Below are positions 48,935 through 57,126 of a stretch of 64,000 bases of DNA, piece by piece. This DNA comes from Hyphomonas beringensis (GTDB lineage Bacteria; Pseudomonadota; Alphaproteobacteria; Caulobacterales; Hyphomonadaceae): the NCBI RefSeq assembly GCF_000682755.1, contig NZ_AWFF01000054.1, positions 99,744-163,743 on the forward strand, read 5' to 3'. The translations under genes and the position numbers were made by a program. Position 1 is the stretch's first letter; every line of letters begins with the position of its first letter. Below the pieces are notes generated by a model. The model saw only the letters and a program-made list of their open reading frames with translations. It was not told where the DNA came from and did no database searches.

Positions 48935-50136
48935 TGCAGAAGAGTGGTCGTGGGATGTTGCGGGGCTTCGGCCTCGCAGCATCCGCGCTCGTCCTGGCGG
49001 CGTGCGCACATACGGCGGATATGTCTGCCGTAACGACGTCCGATGTTCTTTGCGAAACGGACGCCGTAACAATTTCGGCCGAATTTGACGGTGCCGGGCA
49101 TCATGGATGCGCCATCTCCACGGATGGGCCGGTGCTGACCGTCTGGCCAGAGGCATCGATTGCGGGCCCGATCAATCCGAGCCCATGGTACGCGTTTGAG
49201 GCGGATATCCACTCGAGTGATCCGGTAAAGCTGCGGCTTGATTATGCTGGTTACTGGCATCGGTATTTCCCCTGGATCAGTCGGGACAATGGCGCGTCCT
49301 GGCAGAAGCTGGGCGAAGATGCCGTCACCGTCGGGGATGACGGGCATATTGCAACCGTCACGCTGCCCGGTGGACCGGATTCCCTTCTGGTCGCTGGCCG
49401 CCCGCTGATCACGCCGGCAGACATGAGTGTCTGGAGCCGCGCGCTCGTAGAGCGCTACGGCATGCAGCGCGTCACCTATGGCGAGAGCCTGGACGGGCGT
49501 CCGCTGGAGGCCCTGACCATCGGCCCTGATACGGCCAGCCGTATCGTCATTGCACTGACCGGACAGCACCCGCCTGAACAGTCCGGCGTTGCCGCGTTTG
49601 AGGTGTTTGCCGAAACACTTATGGCAGAGGTCCCGGCTGAGACACTGGCTGACACACGCTTTGTACTTTTGCCCCTGGTCAATCCGGATGGCCGCGCGCG
49701 TGGGAACTGGCGTCATAATAATGGCGGTCTGGATCTGAACCGGGACTGGCTGAACCAGTCGCAACCGGCGATCAAGGCAGTCACGCGCTATCTCTCGCAA
49801 GAGGCTGAAGGCCGCGATGTCGTGGCGTTTCTGGACTTCCACTCCACCCAGAAGACGCTGGTCTATACGCCTCCCTTCGAAGAGGCCTATGCCGACATGA
49901 GCTTTCCGCAGGCGCTGAAAAATGCCTTTGATGCTGGCATTGAGCCGGCTCCTGAGTGGATTGCCGGACATAATGCCGAGGCCGGCACATCGAAGAACTG
50001 GGCCTTGCAGACACTCGACGTAGCAGGGCTGACGGTCGAGCTGGGAGATGATGCCCCGCCAGCAGAGATCGAAAGCATTGGCCGCCTGTCGGCTCATGCC
50101 GTGATTAATTTCCTGTCCAGGACAGCAGGCGAGTAA
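48934..50136 (+). CDS. M14-family zinc carboxypeptidase, lipoprotein
   Basis: 400 residues; ATG overlaps the TBDR 5 stop. Lipobox LAAC at residues 20-23. A beta-sandwich-like N-terminal domain (about 30-165) precedes the carboxypeptidase domain with zinc ligands His212 and Glu215 (GQHPPEQSG) and His303 (LDFHSTQ), the RNWRHNNGGLDLNRDW substrate-binding block, and catalytic Glu369 (TVELGDD). It trims C-terminal residues. Translational coupling to a signalling TonB receptor suggests a surface enzyme that prepares ligands for the receptor, or removes them. Confidence 0.93.
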   Translation: MQKSGRGMLRGFGLAASALVLAACAHTADMSAVTTSDVLCETDAVTISAEFDGAGHHGCAISTDGPVLTVWPEASIAGPINPSPWYAFEADIHSSDPVKLRLDYAGYWHRYFPWISRDNGASWQKLGEDAVTVGDDGHIATVTLPGGPDSLLVAGRPLITPADMSVWSRALVERYGMQRVTYGESLDGRPLEALTIGPDTASRIVIALTGQHPPEQSGVAAFEVFAETLMAEVPAETLADTRFVLLPLVNPDGRARGNWRHNNGGLDLNRDWLNQSQPAIKAVTRYLSQEAEGRDVVAFLDFHSTQKTLVYTPPFEEAYADMSFPQALKNAFDAGIEPAPEWIAGHNAEAGTSKNWALQTLDVAGLTVELGDDAPPAEIESIGRLSAHAVINFLSRTAGE

Positions 50137-50145
50137 TAACACGCT

Positions 50146-50189
50146 TGGTGAGTGCTGCCCTTGTTCTGGCAACACTCACCAGGTTTTTT
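50146..50189 (+). terminator. Rho-independent terminator of the ECF-FecR-TBDR 5-M14 unit
   Basis: Stem TGGTGAGTG (50146-50154) with CACTCACCA (50173-50181), extended by TGCC (50156-50159) with GGCA (50168-50171), followed by GGTTTTTT. It lies 10 bases after the M14 stop and marks the boundary to the pilus genes. Confidence 0.92.
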
Positions 50190-50281
50190 CTCCTGTCCTT
50201 TCGACCGTTCATTTTACGGTTCGTATTTCACGCAATCTTAGCATTCCGTCTGTACGTCTTCATGAAACGAAGGAGGCGTAT

Positions 50282-50710
50282 GTGCAGACGCAATTACAGA
50301 TCCTGGGTGTTTCAGCCGTTGCCGCCTTGCTGGCAGGAACGTGTTTTGCTCAACCGGGCTCAGATGCGACTGCGACGGTACGTATTGTCGTTCCCCCACT
50401 TGCAGAGGCTCTGGAGGCTCAGGAAGCCGGGGCCAGTGGTGTCTGGACGGCAATGTCGCAAGACCGCGGGTTCATGGTCGGGGTTACACCTTCCTCCGCT
50501 GAAGCTGTCGATACGACAGGCCAACTGGCTGTATTTGCCGGTGCTCTCAGCCGTGTTCATGTCGAGTTTGGCAATGCGGGACAGATGACGCGTCTGCAGG
50601 GACAGGTCGCTGATAGCGACGGGGCCCTTAAGCATTACGTCTTTGATCTGCCCGGTTCAGATACACACAACATGACAGACAAGACTCAGCTGCTTTTCTC
50701 TACAATCTAG
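50282..50710 (+). CDS. Small exported protein of the pilus locus, function unknown
   Basis: 142 residues from GTG 50282 with AAGGAGG 5 bases upstream. Signal peptide ends at CFA-QP. The mature part is Ala/Gly/Val-rich and begins with a strand-like TATVRIVVPPLAEALEAQE, and could be an immunoglobulin-like pilin or a DUF4402-like protein, but I do not recognise a family. It precedes the chaperone gene on the same strand, so it may be an accessory or tip subunit. Confidence 0.7.
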   Translation: MQTQLQILGVSAVAALLAGTCFAQPGSDATATVRIVVPPLAEALEAQEAGASGVWTAMSQDRGFMVGVTPSSAEAVDTTGQLAVFAGALSRVHVEFGNAGQMTRLQGQVADSDGALKHYVFDLPGSDTHNMTDKTQLLFSTI

Positions 50711-50774
50711 GCAGGCTCATCAGGGCAGGGAGTTCTCTTGCCTTGTAGGTGCCGAGAGATTTTGATAGCGACAT

Positions 50775-50793
50775 CCTCAATTAGATATTGAGG
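50775..50793. promoter_or_regulatory. 19-bp perfect palindrome upstream of the pilus chaperone gene
   Basis: CCTCAAT (50775-50781), TAGAT, ATTGAGG (50787-50793). It lies 48 bp before the chosen chaperone start; a second hairpin GGAAGC-CTG-GCTTCC (50824-50838) sits 3 bases before that ATG. Both could control translation or transcription of the pilus genes. Confidence 0.45.
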
Positions 50794-50841
50794 CGTTATG
50801 TCGTGGGTTATTGTCTCTGGAATGGAAGCCTGGCTTCCGCC

Positions 50842-51585
50842 ATGTCCAACTGCGTAGTCAGATTTTCCACTTTTATACGTGCAATAGCCCTTTGTCTGGC
50901 TGTCGCTGTAGTTAGCCAGCAAGCTTCGGCGCAGCTGACCGTGGACAAGCTGTGGATCGATTTTGACAGCAATTCGAGCGGGCGGGAAGATGTCCTGCTT
51001 CGGAACGAGAGCGATCGGCGCTATTACATTTCCGTCGAGCCAGCCGAGATTATGAATCCCGGAATGCCGGATGAAGCGCGAATCGAACATCAGAATCCGG
51101 AAGACCTCGGCCTCCTGATTTCGCCTAATAGGCTAATTCTCGAACCAGGCGAATTCCGAGCCCTTCGGATCGTCTCCATCAATGACGAACCGGTGCGTGA
51201 TCGTGTGTACCGTATCCGCGTGACGCCTAAAATCGGGACAATTTCTGCGGAGGAGGGTGCCGAGGAAGACCGGAATGCCAATCTCGTTGTTCTGATGGCG
51301 TACGATCTTTTGGTCATTGTCAGACCTCCACAGGGGAAAGCTGACGTTCACGCTCAACGGACAGGCGAAAAAATCGTCCTGAGTAATACAGGTAACACGA
51401 ATACGCTTCTGATTGACGGAACGGCCTGCCCGCCTGAAGGCCAGGATTGGGATTGTGTGACGCTGCCGGACACAAGGCTCTATGCGGGTGCAAAAGCGGA
51501 GTTTGACTTGCCTCAACCTGACGCTGTGGTGCGTTTCATTTCGCGTGACAGGACATATGTTGCCCCCAACGAAGTCGTGTACTGA
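50842..51585 (+). CDS. Periplasmic pilus-assembly chaperone (chaperone-usher system)
   Basis: 247 residues from ATG 50842; the frame is open 18 codons upstream (TTG 50788) and neither start has a clear ribosome site. Signal peptide ends near ASA-QL. Two Ig-like domains: the first with LTVDKLWIDFDSNSSGREDVLLRNESDRRYYISVEPAEIMNPG and ISPNRLILEPGEFRALRIVSI, the second with GKADVHAQRTGEKIVLSNTGNTNTLLIDGTAC. This resembles the chaperones of alpha-type (CS1/CFA-I-like) pili. A Cys pair lies in TACPPEGQDWDC. It donates a strand to pilin subunits before delivery to the usher at 52949. Confidence 0.85.
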   Translation: MSNCVVRFSTFIRAIALCLAVAVVSQQASAQLTVDKLWIDFDSNSSGREDVLLRNESDRRYYISVEPAEIMNPGMPDEARIEHQNPEDLGLLISPNRLILEPGEFRALRIVSINDEPVRDRVYRIRVTPKIGTISAEEGAEEDRNANLVVLMAYDLLVIVRPPQGKADVHAQRTGEKIVLSNTGNTNTLLIDGTACPPEGQDWDCVTLPDTRLYAGAKAEFDLPQPDAVVRFISRDRTYVAPNEVVY

Positions 51586-51752
51586 CTTTCAGACAGCCAA
51601 GGCCTGGCCTTGAATACTCCCTATGCGTGTATTCAGAATAGAGACTTCCCCTGTTAGGAGAGTTTCTTGATTTTATTGTATTTTTGATGTGACCTATTTC
51701 CCATAGTGAGGAAAAAGCCATCTAAAGTCTGGAAATAGTCTCCATCCCCCTT

Positions 51753-51773
51753 GCGGTTAATGGGCGGTTAATG
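51753..51773. promoter_or_regulatory. CtrA-type box (TTAA-N7-TTAA) upstream of the pilin gene
   Basis: GCGGTTAATG occurs twice (51753-51762 and 51764-51773), placing TTAA at 51757-51760 and 51768-51771 exactly seven bases apart; on the minus strand the second half reads TTAACC. This is the consensus of the alphaproteobacterial cell-cycle regulator CtrA. It is about 55-75 bp before the pilin start, a normal activator position. Confidence 0.6.
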
Positions 51774-51828
51774 CCTTTATCGCGCGGGGGGCTCAGAATA
51801 GTTCCTCATAGCTATTATGGAGAAATAT

Positions 51829-52401
51829 ATGATCAGTAAGATTTTGATGGGGGCCGGGGCAGCCGCTCTGCTGGCGTCTGGCGCGATGGCGCAAGACAGC
51901 ACCTTCGGCACCACCTCCACAGACACCGTCAACATTACCGCAGAAGTGGCACCTGTTGTGCGCGTTTCGGGCCTGGATGATGTCAACTTTGACCTGAATG
52001 AAGCCTTCTTCAATCAGTCCGGTCCGAACACCTACAAGAACCAGATGTTCTGCGTGTATTCAAACGTATCCAACGCAGGCAGCTTCTCGATCTCTGCAAC
52101 GGGCACACCGGCACCGGCATTCGGTTCCAACGCCTGGGCTGTGACGAATTCCGGCGATGGTTCGATTCTTGCTTTCACAATGAAAGTGTATGACGGCAGC
52201 CTCGATCGTGTTGTTGGCCCCGGCGACAACTGGTCCGGCTTCTCGTCTGCTCAGTGGAATGGCGACCGTCCTGACACGGGCGATTGCTCCGATACGGGCG
52301 ATAATACACGCCTGCAGGTCACGTTCAGCAAGGACAATGTCCTTGGCGCGAACGCTGGCACCTATGCAGGTGCAATCACTCTGGTTGCTAGCGCAACCTG
52401 A
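51829..52401 (+). CDS. Major pilus subunit (alpha-fimbria/CS1-like)
   Basis: 190 residues from ATG 51829 (TGGAG 8 bases upstream). Signal peptide ends AMA-QD; the mature protein starts with a strand for donor-strand exchange (TDTVNITAEVAPVVRVSGL), contains two Cys (FCVYSN and GDCSDTG) suited for one disulfide, and ends in the beta strand GTYAGAITLVASAT typical of pilin subunits. It is the first gene after the long CtrA-box-bearing leader and probably the most abundant product. Confidence 0.82.
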   Translation: MISKILMGAGAAALLASGAMAQDSTFGTTSTDTVNITAEVAPVVRVSGLDDVNFDLNEAFFNQSGPNTYKNQMFCVYSNVSNAGSFSISATGTPAPAFGSNAWAVTNSGDGSILAFTMKVYDGSLDRVVGPGDNWSGFSSAQWNGDRPDTGDCSDTGDNTRLQVTFSKDNVLGANAGTYAGAITLVASAT

Positions 52402-52418
52402 TTTATCGATGGATTGCG

Positions 52419-52438
52419 GGTGCCTTGAAAAAGGCGCC
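52419..52438 (+). promoter_or_regulatory. GAAA-tetraloop hairpin between major and minor pilin genes
   Basis: GGTGCCTT (52419-52426), loop GAAA (52427-52430), AAGGCGCC (52431-52438): an 8-bp stem with one G-U pair and a GNRA loop. It lies 17 bases after the major pilin stop and has no T-run, so it is better suited to partial termination or mRNA 3'-end protection, which would favour major-subunit expression. Confidence 0.55.
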
Positions 52439-52463
52439 TGCAGTCTGTCACCAGGATGGTAGA

Positions 52464-52928
52464 ATGATGCTGAGGTCCAGTTTGATCGCTTTTATGAGCG
52501 CCCTGCTATTGGCAGGTTCGGGCACAGCACAGGCCAGGGCGCCTGCCACGACTATCAAATTCCTTCCTGATAATACCTCAGACCTTGTCTGGCGTGGGCG
52601 TGGAGACGTTACGGCGCGGCACCGCTTCTGTGTTGAGAGTTCTACCCGCCAGTTCGAGCTGATTGTTTCGTCCACGACCGGTGGCCTCAATGGACAGGCA
52701 GTCATTCCATATGAGGTGACGGTTGAGCTGAATGGTCGAACCGAGACGGGGGTTATCTCGAAAAGTACGCCAACCTTCTCTGTAAAGGGGCTCCAGTCGC
52801 GGGGGGGTACCTGCAGGGGCCGGGATAATGTTGGCCTCCTTACGGTCCGCTTATTGCAGCAGGATGCGTTGAGCGCTGTGACGGGCAGATATGCAGATCA
52901 GCTGAATGTGTCTGTCTCTCCGAATTGA
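52464..52928 (+). CDS. Minor pilus subunit
   Basis: 154 residues from ATG 52464 (AGGA upstream); the adjacent ATG 52467 and TTG 52425 are alternatives. Signal peptide ends AQA-RA. A mature beta-rich domain has two Cys (RFCVES and GGTCRGRD) and ends LTVRLLQQDALSAVTGRYADQLNVSVSPN, resembling the C-terminal strand pattern of pilins. Located between the major pilin and the usher, it may be a minor shaft or tip component. Confidence 0.72.
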   Translation: MMLRSSLIAFMSALLLAGSGTAQARAPATTIKFLPDNTSDLVWRGRGDVTARHRFCVESSTRQFELIVSSTTGGLNGQAVIPYEVTVELNGRTETGVISKSTPTFSVKGLQSRGGTCRGRDNVGLLTVRLLQQDALSAVTGRYADQLNVSVSPN

Positions 52929-52948
52929 GATGACGCGAAGTGTAGAGT

Positions 52949-55900
52949 GTGTGCCGGGGGAGGCGAATTATCAGAAAGTCCGCCTGTCAGTCTCGATCTG
53001 GCAATTGGCTGCGTCAGATACGCTGGACCACGTTCCTGACGGGGGTCCCGCTTCTGCTTGCGCGCACACCGCTTGCGCATGCGGGGACCATATCAGCAGC
53101 CATCAATGGACAGGATGCTACGCCAGCAACGACAGCCGGGAAAATCGCGCAGTCATTTAGCGATACAGACCAGCCCCTTGTCCTGCTCTCAGGACAGCAA
53201 GAAAATATTGAGGCCAGTCCCGTAAAGCTGGAGGTCGGACCTCCTGAAGGGTTTGAGGATCTTGATGGTCCTATCCAGACATATTTTGACGTTTTTTACC
53301 GTGATGAACGCATAGGCCTTTTCGAAGGCACGCTGGAAGACGGCCTGTTTACCTTCAGCAATCCTGCCGAACTCGCGCTTCAGCTGCCGGATATCAATCC
53401 GGCTGAAGTCGAAGACTTTCTGTCTACGCGCCTGGATGCAAATGAATCTCTGCGCTGCTTGCCTGGGGACCAGACCGGATGCGGAACACTGCGGCCTGGC
53501 GAGTCCGGCGTTGTGGTCGATCCGGAGCGCTTCCGTGTTTCCCTTTTCCTGGGGCGGGAGTATCTTGTCTCGATACCATCGCGCGATCTGCTGCTCGGCG
53601 ATCCGGTTTCGCGGCCATCTCTCATCCAGAACATCGCGGGCAGCATATCTGCGTCTTCGCAATCTGAAGAGACCACCCGCTTCGGCGTCGCGCTGGATAC
53701 ATATGCCAGTGTTGGAAAAACGTCTGTGGTTTCGCGGATCAACGCAGACGACTCGCGCGGCCTGCGCTGGCAGGAAGCGTACGGGCAGCACTATTTCAAG
53801 AATATGAGAGTTGCCGGCGGTCTGATTCGGGATGAGGGATCTGCCAACCTCTCCAGCGCGACCTTCTACGGCGCGGAACTCTCATCGTTCGACCGGCGTG
53901 ACGGATCGCAGGATAATGCCAGCGGAACCGTTCTGGACATCGTCTTGCCAACAGCCAGCCGGGTAGAGATCTACAGGAACGGTACGCTCGTTTCCGCCAG
54001 ACAGTATGCGGCCGGTCTGCAGGTACTGGACACAAACGGCCTGCCGATCGGTAGTTATCCGGTGCGTATTGTGGCGCGCGATTCTTCCGGCATCATTCTG
54101 GATGAGACGCGGACCTTCTCCAAGACACCGGACCTTCCGCCGCCGGGTGAAACGAACTTCTCTGTCAAAGTCGGCGTACGTGCCACGGAAGGCACCAGCT
54201 TCTATGCGGCCCAGACACAAGAAACGAGTTTCCTTCCCGAAAGTACGGGAGAAAGCCTGGTCAGCGTTTCAGCCTCCCGCCGGCTGACCCGGTCAAGCGC
54301 AGCGCGTCTTGGCGTGACGGCGGTGGACGGAGATCTGTATCCTGAGGCGGAGCTCCAATTCTACAAGGGGGAATTGAGGGGAACCGCTGCCATAGCCATT
54401 GGGCCCGAAGATCAATATTCGGCCTACACGAATTTGAATTTCCAGATTGGCGATATCACGACGTCCCTCAGCGCCCGCAAGACTGAGGCAAACCTGATTG
54501 AGGCCGGCCAGCTTTATGATCCGGAAATCTATCGTCCGTTCTTCCAGTCTGAGACATCGGTCTTTGGCAGCCTTGCGACTCCGGCCTTTGGCGGCTCGCT
54601 GGGGCTGCGGGCGGGCTATTCGGAAAGCGACCTGGCCGCCAAGCGTGAAACCTTCGGTCTGAATTATACCCGGCCTTTCCGTACCAGACGTTTCGGTCAA
54701 GGCATCATGACCTTTGATGCCGTATCCTCGTCCCAGGAGACGCGGGTTGGTATCCGTTTTACATTCAGACGATCTCTCGGGCGCAATTCCAGCCTCAATG
54801 GCGCCGCAGGGTTCGATTACAGCCAGTATGATGATGATTTTGATCGCGACACACGTGCGGACCCGCTCGCGCTGCTCGGCTATACCCGGTCGGGACAGTT
54901 CCGGGGCGCGGCTGTCACGACCAATGCAGAGGCCGGTACATCGAACGGGGAAAGCAGACTGACCTTTGGGGGCTCTGCTGCCTCCCGGCGCGGCGAAGCA
55001 GACATCATCGCGGGTGTTTCAAGCTCACGGGATAATGATGAGGCGGACGTCTTCCTCGCTTCCAACCTGCAGACAGGATTTCTGGTTGAGGGATCCAAGG
55101 TCCAGTTCGGTATGCTGGGCTTTGGGGATGCGGCCGTTCTGGTCGAAGTGCCCGAAGATCGCGTGGCGGATCATAAGTCAGACGGCCGCTTCAGGGTGAC
55201 TGTTGGCAATCAGGCCGGCACGACGCTGAAAGTTGGCGAGAGCGCTTCTATCCTGGTGCCATCACTGGCGAGCGCGACAGTTGGGCTTGTGCCGGAGGAT
55301 GCCCCGCCTTTCGATATCGATCTCAGCCCCAGGAAAGTGCCGCTCTATCCGGGCAATGTCGTGCGGATGACGTGGGAGGCGACTTATGTCGTGTCAGCGA
55401 TCGGGCGCCTGCTGGATGAGGCAGGCAATCCGATTGCCAACGCCATTGTCCGGAGCGACGCAGATCTGGCCGTCACGAACGAGCAGGGATATTTCTCAAT
55501 CTCCGGAAACCTGAATGAGTATCTTCAGGTAAGGACGCAAGACGGCACGGAATGCCCGAATGCGGTCAAGCTTGTCTCGGAAACCGAAGGCAGGAATTAT
55601 CTGCGCCTGGGTGATATTGTCTGTGTGTTGCCGCCAAAAACAGCGCAGGCAGAGCCGGAGCGTGCACAGGTTCCAGATGTTGTCGCGCAGCAGAAGACCC
55701 CTGCGGTTCGCTTCGAAAATACGGCTGTGAACCTGAAACTTGAAGACCCACCTCATCAGACGGCTGATGAGTATCAGATGTCGCAGATAAGACGGGCTCT
55801 TGAAAAGGCAGGCTCCGGCCATCCCCGTGACGAAGACACGCCGCAGGCGCGCAAGGTTGCGAGCCTCAAAGATGCCCAAGCGCCTGAAAGACCGAACCGG

Positions 55901-56365
55901 AAAGAAGTTGCTCGCGCAGCCGTTTCTTCGGTTTCTGTGACAGACGCGACATCATCTCTCGCTGCGGAGGCGAAAAAGCAGAAGATATCCTGGAAATACC
56001 CGACTGACGATCTGACGGTCTGGGTCGAGGGAGGGAACGCAGACAGGCTGATGGGGGTTAAGCCAGCAAGCCGTAAAACACAGGCGATCCGTATCAGGAA
56101 TGCTCCAGGACGCTCACATCGCCTGGAGGGTTTGCTTGCCGCCCTTGAAACCGTGAAATGCGCAGTCGATCAGAGAGACCTGCTGCAATGCAGAGACGGG
56201 CGTGAGAAAATCCAGAGTTTGGTGCGCCCCATGATGACCTTTCAAACGGAAGGCTACGAGCATCTGACAGGCGTCAGACGGAGCCGTAACGGACTTGTTG
56301 CGGCGTTGTCCAATGAATCCGAGTTTGAGGATATATGGGGGCTGCTATCACGCCCGGAGGCCTAG
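52949..56365 (+). CDS. Outer-membrane usher of the chaperone-usher pilus (TcfC/CooC-like)
   Basis: 1138 residues from GTG 52949. The start is unusual: a perfect GGGGGAGG lies inside the frame just downstream, 6 bases before an ATC codon, while GTG 52949 has a weak site. Signal peptide ends AHA-GT. Alpha-type usher marks: DIVLPTASRVEIYRNGTLVSARQYAAGLQVLDTNGLPIGSYPV (cut here into blocks VEIYRNGTLVS and LDTNGLPIGSYPVRI), barrel strands throughout, then a C-terminal carboxypeptidase-like domain (AIGRLLDEAGNPIANAIV) and an extra approx. 270-residue basic tail after VCVLPPK that ushers of about 850-900 residues lack. It secretes and assembles the pilin subunits. Confidence 0.88.
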   Translation: MCRGRRIIRKSACQSRSGNWLRQIRWTTFLTGVPLLLARTPLAHAGTISAAINGQDATPATTAGKIAQSFSDTDQPLVLLSGQQENIEASPVKLEVGPPEGFEDLDGPIQTYFDVFYRDERIGLFEGTLEDGLFTFSNPAELALQLPDINPAEVEDFLSTRLDANESLRCLPGDQTGCGTLRPGESGVVVDPERFRVSLFLGREYLVSIPSRDLLLGDPVSRPSLIQNIAGSISASSQSEETTRFGVALDTYASVGKTSVVSRINADDSRGLRWQEAYGQHYFKNMRVAGGLIRDEGSANLSSATFYGAELSSFDRRDGSQDNASGTVLDIVLPTASRVEIYRNGTLVSARQYAAGLQVLDTNGLPIGSYPVRIVARDSSGIILDETRTFSKTPDLPPPGETNFSVKVGVRATEGTSFYAAQTQETSFLPESTGESLVSVSASRRLTRSSAARLGVTAVDGDLYPEAELQFYKGELRGTAAIAIGPEDQYSAYTNLNFQIGDITTSLSARKTEANLIEAGQLYDPEIYRPFFQSETSVFGSLATPAFGGSLGLRAGYSESDLAAKRETFGLNYTRPFRTRRFGQGIMTFDAVSSSQETRVGIRFTFRRSLGRNSSLNGAAGFDYSQYDDDFDRDTRADPLALLGYTRSGQFRGAAVTTNAEAGTSNGESRLTFGGSAASRRGEADIIAGVSSSRDNDEADVFLASNLQTGFLVEGSKVQFGMLGFGDAAVLVEVPEDRVADHKSDGRFRVTVGNQAGTTLKVGESASILVPSLASATVGLVPEDAPPFDIDLSPRKVPLYPGNVVRMTWEATYVVSAIGRLLDEAGNPIANAIVRSDADLAVTNEQGYFSISGNLNEYLQVRTQDGTECPNAVKLVSETEGRNYLRLGDIVCVLPPKTAQAEPERAQVPDVVAQQKTPAVRFENTAVNLKLEDPPHQTADEYQMSQIRRALEKAGSGHPRDEDTPQARKVASLKDAQAPERPNRKEVARAAVSSVSVTDATSSLAAEAKKQKISWKYPTDDLTVWVEGGNADRLMGVKPASRKTQAIRIRNAPGRSHRLEGLLAALETVKCAVDQRDLLQCRDGREKIQSLVRPMMTFQTEGYEHLTGVRRSRNGLVAALSNESEFEDIWGLLSRPEA

Positions 56366-57126
56366 GCCGCCAGAGCTGACAGTGCGGCTCTGTTGACGGC
56401 GTTTCGCACGTTCCAGATGTCGAATGGCTTCCTGATCAGGAACGGGGCTTCATCTGAGATAGCCTCTTGCACCAATGCCGGATGGGCCGTGATGTACACA
56501 ACCGGTATAGCTTGTTTTTTGCGGAGCAGTATTTCTTCGACTGCCCGGGTGCCGAGTGAGCCGTCCGCCAGTTTCATATCCGAGATGATCAGGCCAAATT
56601 CTGTCTGCATGGCAACGTTCACCGCTTCGCTGTGCGTGTGAGCAGTGCCGGCAACCCAATGGCCCGACTGTTCGACAAGCAGTCCCAGCAACGCAGCAAC
56701 ATGTGGTTCATCCTCCAGGATCAGAACACCGGTTCTGACGGGTAGGAGGGAGGCCGCTGTCGCAGACTCGATCAGGCTATAAACGGTACGACCATCACAG
56801 CCCATGATAGAGGCCGTTTCTTCCAGGCTGAAGCCGCCGGAGAAGTGCAGCAGGCTGGCCCGGCGCTCTTCGCGGGACATTTTCTGAAGGGGGCCGCTGA
56901 ATTGAAGCTTGGCAGGCTTTGCCTCCGCTTTGGGCAGAATGTGTCTGTCCAGAGCGATATAGAGACCTACTTTGCTCAAGGAGAAGTCAGGGTCTGTCGT
57001 CATTTGATGAGTAAGCGCTTGGACCAGGTCACAAACCATCTCATCGCCGACCTCGTGGTCGCCGATGACGCTGTGCGCATAGAGGCGCAGCATTGTAAGT
57101 TCGGATGTGATCAGATCGGAGAGCAT
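56362..57126 (-). CDS. phyR: General stress response regulator PhyR
   Basis: 254 residues; GGAG precedes the ATG. Residues 1-130 resemble an ECF sigma factor (LLHFSGGFSLEETASIMGCDGRTVYSLI in region 4), residues 131-254 form a receiver domain with phosphoacceptor Asp183 (LIISDMKLADGS), and the conserved YITAHP and FLIRKPFD. Phosphorylated PhyR sequesters the anti-sigma factor NepR and releases EcfG. Neither nepR nor ecfG is seen nearby, unlike in many alphaproteobacteria. Its stop overlaps the usher stop (CTAG shared by the convergent genes). The hybrid kinase at 57488 is divergent and may be its input. Confidence 0.9.
   Translation of the reverse strand: MLSDLITSELTMLRLYAHSVIGDHEVGDEMVCDLVQALTHQMTTDPDFSLSKVGLYIALDRHILPKAEAKPAKLQFSGPLQKMSREERRASLLHFSGGFSLEETASIMGCDGRTVYSLIESATAASLLPVRTGVLILEDEPHVAALLGLLVEQSGHWVAGTAHTHSEAVNVAMQTEFGLIISDMKLADGSLGTRAVEEILLRKKQAIPVVYITAHPALVQEAISDEAPFLIRKPFDIWNVRNAVNRAALSALAA

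Noticed and set aside
46775..50175. Three long minus-strand open frames (about 385-415 codons each) opposite TBDR 5 and the M14 gene
   Set aside because: They mirror GC-rich codon patterns of strongly supported genes on the plus strand and show no family motifs; they are antisense shadows.
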